Origin: Prochlorococcus sp. AG-409-P01
GTDB lineage: Bacteria > Cyanobacteriota > Cyanobacteriia > PCC-6307 > Cyanobiaceae
Assembly (NCBI GenBank): GCA_003215335.1
Contig: QCKM01000007.1
Coordinates: 1-64,000, forward strand
Reading direction: 5' to 3'
DNA length: 64,000 nt
This document shows, one piece after another, positions 16,498 to 26,851 of this stretch (position 1 is the stretch's first letter; every line of letters begins with the position of its first letter). A program made the position numbers and the translations under genes. Below the pieces are notes generated by a model. It saw nothing but the letters and a program-made list of their open reading frames with translations, was not told the origin of the DNA and made no database searches.

Positions 16498-18479
16498 GAG
16501 AAATTTGCCCCATAATTGAAGTCATAGGAAGTGGAGGGCATTAATTTCCACCCACCATTACCGTCTAATTCAAGAACAGTATCGTGAAACTCTCTCAAAG
16601 TGGGGCGATGGCCAACGCTCACAAAAGCCATTTCTCTATCAGAAAGTAGATTATATAGGTGTTTCTCAGTATTTACATCAAGAGCACTAGTCGCTTCGTC
16701 AAGCACAACAAAGCTTGGAGAATTTAATAGCAAGCGGGCAAAAGCAAGGCGTTGTTGTTCACCAAGTGAGAGCAAGCGAGGCCAATCTTGTTTGATATCA
16801 AAATCAGGATACCGTTTGGTAAGTTCTGGCAACCTGACTTCTTCTAAAACACTTCTAAGATGTTGATTGCTAAAGCGAGATGAATCCTGTGGATAACAAA
16901 GTTGTTCTCGCAAGGTGCCCAAAATCATATAAGGCTTCTGAGGGATAAACAATAACTCTGAGAATGCAGGTCTTTGTACTTCTCCTGATACAGGTTGCCA
17001 CAACCCACTTACCATTCTCAAAAAAGAAGTCTTTCCACACCCACTAGGTCCGACGACCAAAACCCTTTGCAAAGGAGCAACTTCCAAGCTTAAATCTTTA
17101 ATAAGAAGACGATCACTTTGTGGTGGCGCCAAGTCAATATGATTCAACAATATTGAATTGTTTCTAGATTCGACAACATCATCACGCTTATTAGCTATTT
17201 CTCCAATCTGATCAACCTTTCCTTGAAACGCCTCAAGCCTGCTAATTGAAGCCGAGAAAGCTGATAATCGATCAATGTTGTTAACTATATAACTAACAGA
17301 GCCAAGTACTTGGCTAAAAGCTATAAATGCTTGGCCAAATACTCCAAAATCAACCTGCTTAGCGAAATAAATTGGTGCAATCACCAACCACGGCAAAAAC
17401 CTAGAAAAGTAATCGTAGGACCTCTGAATGACACTGATAAGTGCCTCCCAAATAATAAGACGATCATAATTCTTAATAGCATCTCCCAGTCTTCTATTTG
17501 CCTCTTTAGCCTCCTGATTTTCACCTCTATAAAAAGCTATCGACTCTGCATTATCTCTTATATGAACTAAACCATAACGAAAATCTGCCTCAAGTTTAAG
17601 CTGCTGATTATTCAATGCAACTAGCTTTCTACTTGCAAAGACAACAATAGTTGTTCCGCCCAAAGAATAAATTAGTAGCCATAAAGCCAATTTAGAACTT
17701 ATACTCCAAAGTACAATAATGAAACTAAAAAAAGTTAAAAATGCAGCAAGGATTTCTACGGTGACACTAAGGCTAGTATTGGTAAAACTAGCAGTGTCCT
17801 GGGATATCCTTTGGTCTGGATTATCTATCTCCTCAGCATCTTCATCATTAGGATTTAAAAGATAATAAGCTCTGTTTTCAAGATATCTCCCTAACATTTT
17901 TCCACTTAACCACTCACGCCAAAGCAAGCCCAACTTAGGAACCAAATAGCTCTGAAAAGCTCTTATAGGAAGTGCCAATACAAGGCAAAAGGCATAAATA
18001 GCTACTATCTTCCAAAAACCATCTGGATCATAAGCAACTAGTGCATTTTCAACATTCCTTGCTACAAAACTAATTCCAACATTTATTCCATTTATAACAA
18101 GAATTAGCAACAAGATCACACCCAGCATCAACCAGGGGACCCATCTTCCATTCCTAAGCTTGTTACGGACCACTCCAAAACAAGAAAGACCAAGCATCAT
18201 CAAGAAAGTGATTGCAGGCCCTGCCGGGCCCCTCCAAAGGCCAGTCACTCTCTCTGGAACTCCAGGCAAAAAGCGAGTCTGAAATTCCGGAATAAAAGCA
18301 CCACTAAGCGCGACAATAAAAGTCAGCAATAGCAAAGTTGTGCCAACTACAACTGCTAAGAGTGCAACTATCAACAACAAAAATTGCCAAGCACTAGTCT
18401 CCTCAACTGGAAGAAAATAGGGCTGAGCAAGCCGCTGCAGCTTCACTAGCTGACTGCGAAAGGCCTGCAAGATTTTCAT
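16494..18479 (-). CDS. ABC transporter with fused permease and ATPase (YddA/ABCD-like, ABC_membrane_2)
   Basis: The 661-aa half-transporter has an N-terminal membrane domain of about six helices (30-360) and a C-terminal ATPase. Walker A is GPSGCGKTS, the signature is LSLGEQQRLAFARLLL and Walker B is FVVLDEATSALD. The membrane domain resembles the ABC_membrane_2 / YddA / peroxisomal ABCD type rather than the usual exporter type. The substrate is unknown; in eukaryotes and bacteria relatives move acyl-CoA, cobalamin or peptides. It is translationally coupled to the downstream Hlip gene through ATGA. Confidence 0.88.
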   Translation of the reverse strand: MKILQAFRSQLVKLQRLAQPYFLPVEETSAWQFLLLIVALLAVVVGTTLLLLTFIVALSGAFIPEFQTRFLPGVPERVTGLWRGPAGPAITFLMMLGLSCFGVVRNKLRNGRWVPWLMLGVILLLILVINGINVGISFVARNVENALVAYDPDGFWKIVAIYAFCLVLALPIRAFQSYLVPKLGLLWREWLSGKMLGRYLENRAYYLLNPNDEDAEEIDNPDQRISQDTASFTNTSLSVTVEILAAFLTFFSFIIVLWSISSKLALWLLIYSLGGTTIVVFASRKLVALNNQQLKLEADFRYGLVHIRDNAESIAFYRGENQEAKEANRRLGDAIKNYDRLIIWEALISVIQRSYDYFSRFLPWLVIAPIYFAKQVDFGVFGQAFIAFSQVLGSVSYIVNNIDRLSAFSASISRLEAFQGKVDQIGEIANKRDDVVESRNNSILLNHIDLAPPQSDRLLIKDLSLEVAPLQRVLVVGPSGCGKTSFLRMVSGLWQPVSGEVQRPAFSELLFIPQKPYMILGTLREQLCYPQDSSRFSNQHLRSVLEEVRLPELTKRYPDFDIKQDWPRLLSLGEQQRLAFARLLLNSPSFVVLDEATSALDVNTEKHLYNLLSDREMAFVSVGHRPTLREFHDTVLELDGNGGWKLMPSTSYDFNYGANFS

Positions 18480-18510
18480 AGGGTCATTCTGATTAAGCCG
18501 TTCTTACTGT

Positions 18511-18852
18511 TCAGCCTGGCGGCCAGGTTAAAGCACGACCACCAATTACATGCAGATGTAGATGAAAGACTGTCTGACCTGCGTCCTTTCCACTATTGAT
18601 TACGGTTCTCCAACTCTCTAAACCCTCCTTTTGTGCAACCTCTGCTGCTACCAACAACAAATGTCCAAGCAACTCTGAGTCCTCTCTGTTCGCTGCAATC
18701 AAACTTTCAATTGGTTTACGAGGGATTACCAAAAGATGCACAGGCGCTTGGGGCTGTAAATCTCGAAAAACCAAACATCTGTCATCACTAAAAACCTCAT
18801 CACAAGGAATCTCCCCTTTAAGAATCTTTCCAAAGATAGTTTCACCGGGCAT
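18511..18852 (-). CDS. HIT family hydrolase (HINT-like)
   Basis: The 113-aa protein has the histidine triad HLHLHVIGG (about 96-104) and the family N-terminus TIFGKILKGEIPCDEVFSDD. HINT-type proteins hydrolyse AMP-linked substrates such as AMP-lysine and aminoacyl-AMP. The length is normal. It lies upstream of the ABC transporter/Hlip pair on the same strand, 31 bp away, and may be cotranscribed with them. Confidence 0.93.
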   Translation of the reverse strand: MPGETIFGKILKGEIPCDEVFSDDRCLVFRDLQPQAPVHLLVIPRKPIESLIAANREDSELLGHLLLVAAEVAQKEGLESWRTVINSGKDAGQTVFHLHLHVIGGRALTWPPG

Positions 18853-19150
18853 AAGATACGGTTAATAGAAGAGAGTGCGTTTCAAGGGTAAGAAAAGCAA
18901 GTCAAGAAATTCAGCAATCAAGCCAACTTTTTTAAAAGTTTTTATAGAGATTTGACTCTTAATAAAATGATCCTGCTGTTCCTTTTAAAGGATTCCAAAG
19001 TTATAAAAATATCTCAAGGTTTTAGTCCTTCGAGAGGCTTCTGAATCCAAAGACGCCTACCAAAGTAATCAAACCACCCAATAGGACGAATCTGATGAGC
19101 TTAGGTGGAGCCTAGGCCATAAAGAAGTTAAAGCTGCTTAGTCAACGCAA
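18853..19150. other. Spacer between HIT gene and rpsU with a possible broken small ORF
   Basis: This 298-bp stretch holds no gene with a canonical start. On the minus strand, 19022-19111 is an open frame encoding APPKLIRFVLLGGLITLVGV and then FGFRSLSKD, typical of a one-helix membrane protein. The only ATG in frame (19118-19120) is followed by GCC TAG. It may be a decayed or atypically started small gene. Confidence 0.35.
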
Positions 19151-19321
19151 TTAACGACGACGCCTGCGCTGTTGGGCCTTGCGCTTGTATTTTTCTATTG
19201 GAGTCTCATGGTGACGCAAGCGCTTGAGATCAGCAAAAATGCCAGCTTTAGATACCTGTCGTTTAAAGCGACGTAGGGCTGATTCAATGCCCTCATTTTC
19301 ACCAACCGTAACCTGAGTCAT
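19151..19321 (-). CDS. rpsU: 30S ribosomal protein S21
   Basis: The 56-aa frame reads [20 protein letters not shown] and ends in KAQQRRRRR. It matches bS21, which helps in mRNA selection on the small ribosomal subunit. The start ATG is at 19319-19321. It was recovered from a stretch too short for most gene callers. It lies 106 bp downstream of def on the same strand. Confidence 0.96.
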   Translation of the reverse strand: MTQVTVGENEGIESALRRFKRQVSKAGIFADLKRLRHHETPIEKYKRKAQQRRRRR

Positions 19322-19427
19322 TAAAGATGATTTACACGGCCTCCGAATTTAGCAAGTTATCTGTCCCTATCGAGTTTTATTCGTACTTCAGGAGTCAAGA
19401 GCCACAATTAATTATTAAACGCCTAAC

Positions 19428-20033
19428 TCACGACACCCCTTGTACAAAGTCTCTATTGAAGCCATTTTCTCGTAATTCGCGCGTCAAATCTTCCTGATCG
19501 GTAACCCTATCAACAAAAAGTACTCCGTTTAAATGATCCATCTCATGCTGGATGCAACGAGCGACAAGCCCATCCGCATTCATCTTTCTAGGCCTGCCCA
19601 TCTCATCACGAAAACTAAGCCGAATCGCTGAAGGGCGAACGACATTTAAATAAACACCTGGGATACTCAAGCAACCTTCTTCATAAGTTTCTAGAGTTGC
19701 ACTAGATCCAATGATTTCTGGATTGATCAAAACAATTGGTGGAGTACTTGCTGTTTCTAGATCAATATCAATTACTAAAAGCTGTTTATGGACTCCTACC
19801 TGTGGAGCAGCCAAGCCAATACCCTTAGCTGTATACATACTGCGAAGCATATCTCTAGCCAAATCTCTTATTGGCTCGTCCACTTTGCTAATGCGCCGGG
19901 ATGATTGGCGCAAAACCCTATCTCCGAACTTATGAATCTCAAGTGGAGCAACATCCAATGCCTCCTTTGCAACATGAATTGCAGCCTTGGTCTTTTCAGC
20001 ACTTCGTGCTAATTGAGCAAAGCTTCTAGGCAC
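19428..20033 (-). CDS. def: Peptide deformylase
   Basis: The 201-aa protein has all three deformylase motifs: GIGLAAPQVG (71-80), EEGCLSIPG (118-126) and QHEMDHLNG (162-170), which supply the metal ligands Cys, His and His and the catalytic Glu. It removes the formyl group from nascent chains. There is an N-terminal extension of about 30 residues, as in other marine picocyanobacteria. It is divergent from the S9 peptidase gene (64 bp). Confidence 0.97.
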   Translation of the reverse strand: MPRSFAQLARSAEKTKAAIHVAKEALDVAPLEIHKFGDRVLRQSSRRISKVDEPIRDLARDMLRSMYTAKGIGLAAPQVGVHKQLLVIDIDLETASTPPIVLINPEIIGSSATLETYEEGCLSIPGVYLNVVRPSAIRLSFRDEMGRPRKMNADGLVARCIQHEMDHLNGVLFVDRVTDQEDLTRELRENGFNRDFVQGVS

Positions 20034-20097
20034 GGAAGAGTCTCGGGAATTAATAATTAATTTTAATCAATGGCAATCACTCCTTGGGGAAAACACC

Positions 20098-22062
20098 ATG
20101 GGATTTAATAAGACAAGCTCTGAACCCCCTGACCAAATAGAAAAAGAACTCTCAGTTCATTTTGCTCTTAGCCATACAACCACAATCAAAGAGCCACACT
20201 TGATTGGGAACTGGGTACTGTGGCTCGAACAGCGTCCTCATGAATCAGGCCGAACAACAGCTCTTATAAGGCCCTGGGGGGAATTGAAACAGAAGGGACA
20301 AGAGCTAACCCCTTCACCCAAAAACTTGAAGACACGGGTACATGAATATGGAGGAGGAGTCCTTGCCGCCGCAGAAAAAAACAATGAGCTGATAATGACT
20401 TGGATAGATGATCAAGATGGTTGTCTATGGGCACAATGGTGGAAAGGCATGGATCAAGAGAAAGGATCCTCTCCTAGTGTTCTTAAGCAAAAACATCCTC
20501 CAAAGCGGCTGTCCCAATCAGGGATAGCCCCACTTGCTGACGGAATAATTGATCTGTCTAGAGAGCGCTGGATTGGATTAATGGAACAAGGTGGGAAAGA
20601 TTTTTTGGTGACGTTCTCGCTCAGAGAAGAAAACCAATCGCCAAAAATTCTTCATTGCGCAGAGGATTTCGCTGGTTATGCCTGCCTTAGTCCAGATCAA
20701 AGTCAACTTGCATGGGTGGAATGGCAAAAGCCTTGTATGCCATGGGATGCGAGCCAACTCTGGTTGGGGTGTTTTGATAATTGTGGTGAGATAAAGGAAA
20801 AGGCTCTTATTGCAGGCGACATTAATAATCAAAACACTGATATTTCCGTCTTCCAACCAACTTGGTCTCCCGAGGGCCAACTAGTAGTTGCTGAAGACAG
20901 TAGCGGTTGGTGGAATCCAATGATTTCTTCTAAACCAATAACTAATTGGGAGACACCTTGTTGGACTAGGCCATGGGGAATGCATGCTGAAACTGCAATG
21001 CCACAATGGGTATATGGAATGAGAACATTTGCCTGGTCTGGCAACAACTTATTGGCTCTTTCATGTGAACAAGGGCTATGGCACCTAAAAGAACTTTCTT
21101 GTGACGGAAGCATTAATGAGATTGCTCAACCCTTTGACGATTTAGCTTATTTGCAAGCACAACCTGGACGCGCATTAGCTATTGCGAGCAATCCAACCAC
21201 TGGCACTGGAATACTTGAGATAGAACTCGATAGCGGAGCCTGGAGACATTCTCCGGCAAATATTGAAGTTATTAAAACAAATCAGATCAGCATCCCAGAA
21301 CCCTTCTTTTTTAAGGGATACCAAGGGAAAGAAACTCAAGCTTGGTACTACCCACCAATAGAAAAGGGGGGGGATCTAGTTGCTCCTTTATTAGTAAAAA
21401 GCCACAGTGGTCCTACAAGCATGGCGCGACATGGACTCAACCTTGCCATCCAATTCTGGACATCAAGAGGATGGGGAGTGGTTGATGTGAATTATGGAGG
21501 CTCAACCGGCTTTGGCCGCGCATACCGAGAGCGTCTGAAATATGGATGGGGTGAAGTCGATGTTCAAGACTGTGCTTCAGCAGCCCAAGCTCTTATAGAT
21601 TTAGGCAAAGCAAAAAAGGAACATATTGCAATCGAAGGAAGCAGTGCAAGTGGATTCACAACGCTAGCTTGTTTGTGCTTTCAAGATTTATTCAAGGTTG
21701 GTGCATGTCGATATGCAGTTAGCGACCTTGCAAGTATGGCGAAAGATACGCACCGCTTTGAAGCACATTATCTAGACAGCCTGATAGGACCTTTGCCGAA
21801 AAACAAAAAGCTCTATGAAAGTCGCTCGCCAATATTGCATGCCGACAAAATCACTTGTCCAGTGATCTTTTTCCAAGGCTTAAAAGACAAAGTTGTTCCT
21901 CCTGCTCAAACGGAGAAAATGGCTAATACACTTAAAAACAACAACATTCCTGTAGAGGTTTATACCTTCCCAGACGAGGGGCACGGATTCCGGGACTCCA
22001 AGGTTCAAATAAAGGTACTAGAAGCAACTGAAGTCTTTTTCAAGAAGCATCTCTTGCTTTAA
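20098..22062 (+). CDS. S9 family prolyl oligopeptidase / acylaminoacyl-peptidase-like protein
   Basis: The 654-aa protein has an N-terminal seven-bladed-propeller-like half with repeated Trp-rich strands and a C-terminal alpha/beta hydrolase. The nucleophile elbow is GSSASG (514-519, likely Ser516), the acid lies in LKDKVVPP and the His in DEGHGF. GGSTGFGRAYRERL is also typical of the S9C group. It would cleave oligopeptides or acylated peptide ends in the cytosol. Its stop overlaps the stop of sufS by 4 bp (convergent). Confidence 0.92.
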   Translation: MGFNKTSSEPPDQIEKELSVHFALSHTTTIKEPHLIGNWVLWLEQRPHESGRTTALIRPWGELKQKGQELTPSPKNLKTRVHEYGGGVLAAAEKNNELIMTWIDDQDGCLWAQWWKGMDQEKGSSPSVLKQKHPPKRLSQSGIAPLADGIIDLSRERWIGLMEQGGKDFLVTFSLREENQSPKILHCAEDFAGYACLSPDQSQLAWVEWQKPCMPWDASQLWLGCFDNCGEIKEKALIAGDINNQNTDISVFQPTWSPEGQLVVAEDSSGWWNPMISSKPITNWETPCWTRPWGMHAETAMPQWVYGMRTFAWSGNNLLALSCEQGLWHLKELSCDGSINEIAQPFDDLAYLQAQPGRALAIASNPTTGTGILEIELDSGAWRHSPANIEVIKTNQISIPEPFFFKGYQGKETQAWYYPPIEKGGDLVAPLLVKSHSGPTSMARHGLNLAIQFWTSRGWGVVDVNYGGSTGFGRAYRERLKYGWGEVDVQDCASAAQALIDLGKAKKEHIAIEGSSASGFTTLACLCFQDLFKVGACRYAVSDLASMAKDTHRFEAHYLDSLIGPLPKNKKLYESRSPILHADKITCPVIFFQGLKDKVVPPAQTEKMANTLKNNNIPVEVYTFPDEGHGFRDSKVQIKVLEATEVFFKKHLLL

Positions 22063-23315
22063 CTATGCTCACGCAAAAAGGCAATTGTTGAAATCAATTC
22101 ATCAACAAAGTTATCAATCTCCTCAATTGTGGTTATAAAGCTTAGGCTCGCTCTAGCCGTTCCAGCCAAACCATAATGCCTATGAAGTGGTTGACAACAA
22201 TGATGACCACTACGAATAAAAATGCCACTTGCATCTAATAGTGCAGCGATGTCATTAGGATGAAGGTCACTAATGTTGAATGTTGCCAACACTCCACGGT
22301 CAGGTTGTCGTGAAGGTCTCGGCCCCAAGATCTGTAGTCCCTTGATACTTTCTAATCGCTGGAAAAGATGCTGCGTCAACTGCTGTTCCCAGTTCTTAAT
22401 TGAGTCCAAGCCAATCTTCTGTAGATAATCAAGAGCCGCACCCATGGCAATTGCTTCTCCAATAGCAGGAGTACCTGCTTCAAACTTATGAGGCAATTCA
22501 GCCCAACTACTCTGATCAAGGTATACATCCTGAATCATTTCACCACCCCCCAAAAATGGAGGCATCGACTCTAAGACCTCTTCATGAGACCACAGAAAAC
22601 CTATTCCAGTTGGACCACAAAGTTTGTGGGACGAGCCCACAAGAAAGTCGACTCCCAAAGAAGCCACATCAACAACTTGATGAGCCAAACTTTGGCAAGC
22701 GTCAACCATCACTAATGCTCCCTTGCCATGAGCTAATGCAGCAACCTCGGAAATAGGATTACAAGTCCCGAGTGTGTTGCTTATGTGTACCAAGCTCACT
22801 AGCTTGGTACGTTCATTAAGCTTGGTACAAAAATCATCAAGATCCAACTCACCGCAAGTTGTCAAGCCAACATATCGAATTACGCAGCCTGTACGTTGAG
22901 CTAATAACTGCCAAGGAACAATATTGCTATGGTGCTCCATCAAACTAATCAAGATCTCATCGCCCTCCTTTAATACTGAATCTCCCCAAGTTCGGGCTAC
23001 AAGATTGATACCTTCACTAGCATTGCGCGTAAAAACAATTTCTTTTGGAGTCTTTGCATTTATAAAGCCAGCCGTAATTTCACGAGCACCCTCAAAAGCA
23101 TCTGTAGCTCTAGCACTCAATTGATGAGCTCCGCGATGAACATTTGCATTATTGTTGATGTAGTAGTTATTTAAAACATCAAGAACTTTTTGAGGCTTCT
23201 GACTAGTGGCTGCATGATCAAGATAGATAAAAGACTGATCATCTGATTTATCAGAAGCAAGCATAGGGAAATCCCTACGTGTTATCTCTGCCAGAGTCAT
23301 CGTCCCCATATCCAT
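22059..23315 (-). CDS. sufS: Cysteine desulfurase SufS
   Basis: The protein is 418 aa from the ATG at 23315, close to the family length. It has the PLP-lysine motif GSSHKLCGPTG and the active-site Cys loop RSGHHCCQP. SufS takes sulfur from cysteine for Fe-S assembly on SufBCD. The open frame extends upstream to 23363 but would then overlap the end of sufD, so the ATG 4 bp after the sufD stop is preferred; ATGs at 23309 and 23300 are also possible. It is the last gene of sufBCDS. Confidence 0.95.
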   Translation of the reverse strand: MDMGTMTLAEITRRDFPMLASDKSDDQSFIYLDHAATSQKPQKVLDVLNNYYINNNANVHRGAHQLSARATDAFEGAREITAGFINAKTPKEIVFTRNASEGINLVARTWGDSVLKEGDEILISLMEHHSNIVPWQLLAQRTGCVIRYVGLTTCGELDLDDFCTKLNERTKLVSLVHISNTLGTCNPISEVAALAHGKGALVMVDACQSLAHQVVDVASLGVDFLVGSSHKLCGPTGIGFLWSHEEVLESMPPFLGGGEMIQDVYLDQSSWAELPHKFEAGTPAIGEAIAMGAALDYLQKIGLDSIKNWEQQLTQHLFQRLESIKGLQILGPRPSRQPDRGVLATFNISDLHPNDIAALLDASGIFIRSGHHCCQPLHRHYGLAGTARASLSFITTIEEIDNFVDELISTIAFLREHS

Positions 23316-23319
23316 CGTT

Positions 23320-24552
23320 TTAAACGGAGACCAATTGATCAAGAAGGGTCCAGCGCTCACCATTAATAGGCAAGCATTTGATTATCTCCTGACAATATCC
23401 CTGCAAAAGTAATTTCATAGATCGGTCGGAAGAGATGCCCCTACTCCTCATATAAAACAATTCATCCTGCTGCAACTGACTTACAGTTGCGCCATGAGCA
23501 CAGCGCACATCATCAGCAACAATTTGCAGTTCAGGCTTTGTGTCAATCCGTGCTCGACCAGAAAGCAACAAATTCCTACTCAACTGTGCAGCATTAGTTC
23601 TTTGTGCTGCTCGAGGGACATCAATGGCACCATTAAATATGGAATGCGAGCTATCAGAGGCCACAGCTTTCTGCAGTTGATCCAAATCACCTTCAGGGCC
23701 ATCAAATCGAACAAAAGAATGAGTAGCCAATTGCTCACTCTTACTAGCAATCTGTAAGCCACGAAGAACAGTTTTGGCCTGGCCATTAACTTGAACTAAA
23801 CGAGGTTCTAATCGGCCAAACAACCACCCCTGTTGAACAGACGTCAACTCATAGTTACTACGCGTTTCCTGCTCAACGGCAAGATGAGCCATCAAACTCG
23901 CATCCCCTCCTCCAAGAGCGACCCAACCATGATTAAGAGAGGCTTCCTGCCCTAAATGAATTTCGAGCAAATGACTATGAGCTGAATGTCTAGAGCCCAA
24001 AACCACCTGAAGAAGATCCAACCGAGCATTTTCTTCTAGAACCAGGACCACTCTGGTTGCAGATAGCTCACTAGGTCTTGCATTGATTACCAGCTCAAGC
24101 GGCGGCAAGTCCGAACCATCCACTTTCAACGCCAAAACATTCATTGCACAAGCATGGTTTATTGCTATAGGCCATGTGGCGTTGCATTCACACACATCAA
24201 GAGTATGTCCAAGAGTTTGCTCCAATTCCTCTGAAGTCAATGGAGTAATTCCATTCGGTAAAGAGATGGACTCCAAAGGATCACGAAATGGATCTAGCAC
24301 CACTCTCAAAGATTCACTTTGAGGTCTAGGCCATTTATCTTGTCCATAATCATGCACATCAGTTTGCTGAGAAGAAACAGGCAACTTCAACAAAGCTTCT
24401 AAACGCGCCAAATCACATAAACGCCAAGACTCCTCAGCAAAATCTGGCAATCCCAAACTTGCCAAATACTGGCGGCCACGCCTTTGTACTGACTCAAGGA
24501 CCCCATAAGGAGCTGGCAAAGAAACCAGCCATTCAGGAGCTGACATTGTCAC
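23320..24552 (-). CDS. sufD: Fe-S cluster assembly protein SufD
   Basis: The 410-aa protein has a divergent N-terminal half and a C-terminal beta-helix domain typical of SufB/SufD ([48 protein letters not shown]). With SufB and SufC it forms the scaffold complex. The start ATG overlaps the sufC stop as ATGA (24549-24552). Confidence 0.96.
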   Translation of the reverse strand: MTMSAPEWLVSLPAPYGVLESVQRRGRQYLASLGLPDFAEESWRLCDLARLEALLKLPVSSQQTDVHDYGQDKWPRPQSESLRVVLDPFRDPLESISLPNGITPLTSEELEQTLGHTLDVCECNATWPIAINHACAMNVLALKVDGSDLPPLELVINARPSELSATRVVLVLEENARLDLLQVVLGSRHSAHSHLLEIHLGQEASLNHGWVALGGGDASLMAHLAVEQETRSNYELTSVQQGWLFGRLEPRLVQVNGQAKTVLRGLQIASKSEQLATHSFVRFDGPEGDLDQLQKAVASDSSHSIFNGAIDVPRAAQRTNAAQLSRNLLLSGRARIDTKPELQIVADDVRCAHGATVSQLQQDELFYMRSRGISSDRSMKLLLQGYCQEIIKCLPINGERWTLLDQLVSV

Positions 24553-25337
24553 TCACCCTCCTGATCAAGAGAAGGATCATCCAACCAGTCATATCCAGCT
24601 TGTTCCAGTTTCAATGCTAATTCTGGCCCGCCCGTACGCAGGATCCTGCCTGCAGCCATGACATGCACAAAATGTGGTGTTATCTCATTCAACAATCTTT
24701 GATAATGAGTGATCAACAAAGTGGCATTATCAGGGTTAGCTAGTTGCTTAACACCAGAAGCCACAACCCTTAAAGCATCAATATCAAGACCAGAGTCTGT
24801 CTCATCAAGAATTGAGACTATTGGTTCTAGTAAGGCCATTTGAAGAATCTCATTTCGCTTTTTCTCTCCCCCAGAAAAACCCTCATTAACGCTTCGCTCT
24901 AGAAAAGCAGGGTCCATTTGCACAATCTTCAAGCGATCAATCACAAAATCTTCAAAGTCAAACAAATCCAGCTCTTCCTCGCCTCGACATTGACGGCGGG
25001 CATTTGTAGCGACACGAAGAAACTCAAGGTTGCTAACTCCTGGGATCTCAATGGGATATTGGAAACCTAGAAATACTCCTAAGCGAGCACGCTCTTCAGG
25101 TTCCATCGCCAAAAGATCTTGTCCACAAAATAAAACTTGCCCAGAGGTCACTTTGTAGGAGGGATGACCAGCAAGGATTTTTGCAAGTGTGCTTTTTCCA
25201 CAGCCATTGCGCCCCATCAAAGCGTGGATTTCCCCAGAATGTACTCGCAAATTCACCCCTTGAAGAATTGGTTGATCTTCAACAGATGCATGGAGATCGG
25301 AAATGTCAAGAATCAACTTGGTGTCTTTAGAAATCAC
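24549..25337 (-). CDS. sufC: Fe-S cluster assembly ATPase SufC
   Basis: The 262-aa ABC-type ATPase has Walker [10 protein letters not shown], signature [15 protein letters not shown] and Walker [19 protein letters not shown], the SufC-specific form. It powers the SufBCD scaffold. It is coupled to sufD by ATGA and lies 50 bp after sufB. Confidence 0.97.
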   Translation of the reverse strand: MISKDTKLILDISDLHASVEDQPILQGVNLRVHSGEIHALMGRNGCGKSTLAKILAGHPSYKVTSGQVLFCGQDLLAMEPEERARLGVFLGFQYPIEIPGVSNLEFLRVATNARRQCRGEEELDLFDFEDFVIDRLKIVQMDPAFLERSVNEGFSGGEKKRNEILQMALLEPIVSILDETDSGLDIDALRVVASGVKQLANPDNATLLITHYQRLLNEITPHFVHVMAAGRILRTGGPELALKLEQAGYDWLDDPSLDQEGE

Positions 25338-25387
25338 ATCAGAAGAACAGAGAGCGTTTTAGAGAAAAGAAGGAAATGTTTGAGTGG

Positions 25388-26851
25388 TTAGCCCACTGAA
25401 CCTTCCAGCTTTAAAGCAAGAAGCTTGTCTGCCTCTGCCGCAAATTCCATAGGCAACTGATTAAAAACATCACGGCAGAAGCCACTAACCATCATTGAGA
25501 CAGCCTCCTCTTGGCCTACACCTCTACTCTGAAGGTAGAACAATTGATCCTCTGAGATGCGGCAGGTACTAGCCTCATGCTCAATGTTGGCTTCAGTTTG
25601 CTGTGAGCGAATATATGGGTAGGTATTCGCAGCGGCTTGATCACCTATCAACATAGAGTCACACTGACTGTAATTACGTGCTCCTTTGGCTTTAGGGCCC
25701 ATCTGAACCAGTCCCCGGTAACTATTAGTTGAATTACCTGCACTAATACCTTTGCTGACAATTGTTGATCGAGTTCTTGGACCAACATGAAGCATCTTTG
25801 TTCCAGTGTCAGCCTTTTGAAGGTTATTTGTTAACGCTACTGAATAAAATTCACCGACTGAATCTTGGCCTTGCAATACACAACTAGGATATTTCCATGT
25901 AATCGCCGAGCCAGTCTCAACCTGTGACCAACTGATTTTGCTGCGGTCTCCCCTACAATGACCTCGCTTAGTAACAAAGTTGTATATCCCTCCAATACCT
26001 TCTTCATTACCTGAATACCAGTTTTGCACTGTCGAATACTTAATTGAGGAATCATCTAGTGCTACTAATTCGACCACTGCTGCATGAAGTGTGTTTGTAT
26101 CAAACATTGGAGCAGTACAACCTTCCAAATAGCTGACAGATGACCTCTCTTCTGCAATGATTAGTGTCCTTTCGAATTGCCCAATATCCCCTGAATTAAT
26201 TCTAAAATATGAAGATAGTTCCATAGGGCACTGAACATCTTTGGGAATAAATACAAAAGATCCATCACTAAATACAGCTGAATTTAGTGCCGCAAAAAAA
26301 TTGTCATTTGAAGGCACAACAGTTCCTAAATACTTTTCAACTAAGTCTGGATACTCATTAACCGCTTCGCCAATTGAGCAAAATATAACGCCAGATTCTG
26401 CAAGCTTTTCTTTATAGGTAGTCGCTATCGAAACGCTATCAAAAACTGCATCTACGGCAACATTAGACAATCTCTTCTGCTCACTTAATGGTATCCCTAG
26501 CTTGTCAAAGGTCTCAAGCAGCTTTGGGTCAACTTCATCCAAGCTGGCTTTCTTTTGATCTTTTTTTGGTGCCGCATAATAAATAATATCCTGATAATCG
26601 ATAGATTTATAGCCAAACTTAGCCCAATCAGGCTCTTTCATCTTCAACCATTGCCGATAAGCACGCAATCTAAACTCAAGCAAAAACTTTGGCTCTTCCT
26701 TTTTGGATGAGATCAATCTAATAACATCTTCATTAATACCTTTGTCAATCTTTTCGGTCTCAATATCAGTAATAAAGCCATATTTATATGGCTGAGATAC
26801 AACTTCTTGAACTGGATTTTGACTACTCATACCTTGTAGTAGGAGGAACAA
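25388..26851 (-). CDS. sufB: Fe-S cluster assembly protein SufB
   Basis: The 487-aa protein has the SufB landmarks: [35 protein letters not shown] and the C-terminal [17 protein letters not shown]. It is the cluster-building scaffold of the SUF system. It is the first gene of sufBCDS, transcribed divergently from sufR across a 443-bp spacer. An ATG 4 codons downstream of the first Leu-rich stretch (MSSQNPV) is an alternative start. Confidence 0.97.
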   Translation of the reverse strand: MFLLLQGMSSQNPVQEVVSQPYKYGFITDIETEKIDKGINEDVIRLISSKKEEPKFLLEFRLRAYRQWLKMKEPDWAKFGYKSIDYQDIIYYAAPKKDQKKASLDEVDPKLLETFDKLGIPLSEQKRLSNVAVDAVFDSVSIATTYKEKLAESGVIFCSIGEAVNEYPDLVEKYLGTVVPSNDNFFAALNSAVFSDGSFVFIPKDVQCPMELSSYFRINSGDIGQFERTLIIAEERSSVSYLEGCTAPMFDTNTLHAAVVELVALDDSSIKYSTVQNWYSGNEEGIGGIYNFVTKRGHCRGDRSKISWSQVETGSAITWKYPSCVLQGQDSVGEFYSVALTNNLQKADTGTKMLHVGPRTRSTIVSKGISAGNSTNSYRGLVQMGPKAKGARNYSQCDSMLIGDQAAANTYPYIRSQQTEANIEHEASTCRISEDQLFYLQSRGVGQEEAVSMMVSGFCRDVFNQLPMEFAAEADKLLALKLEGSVG

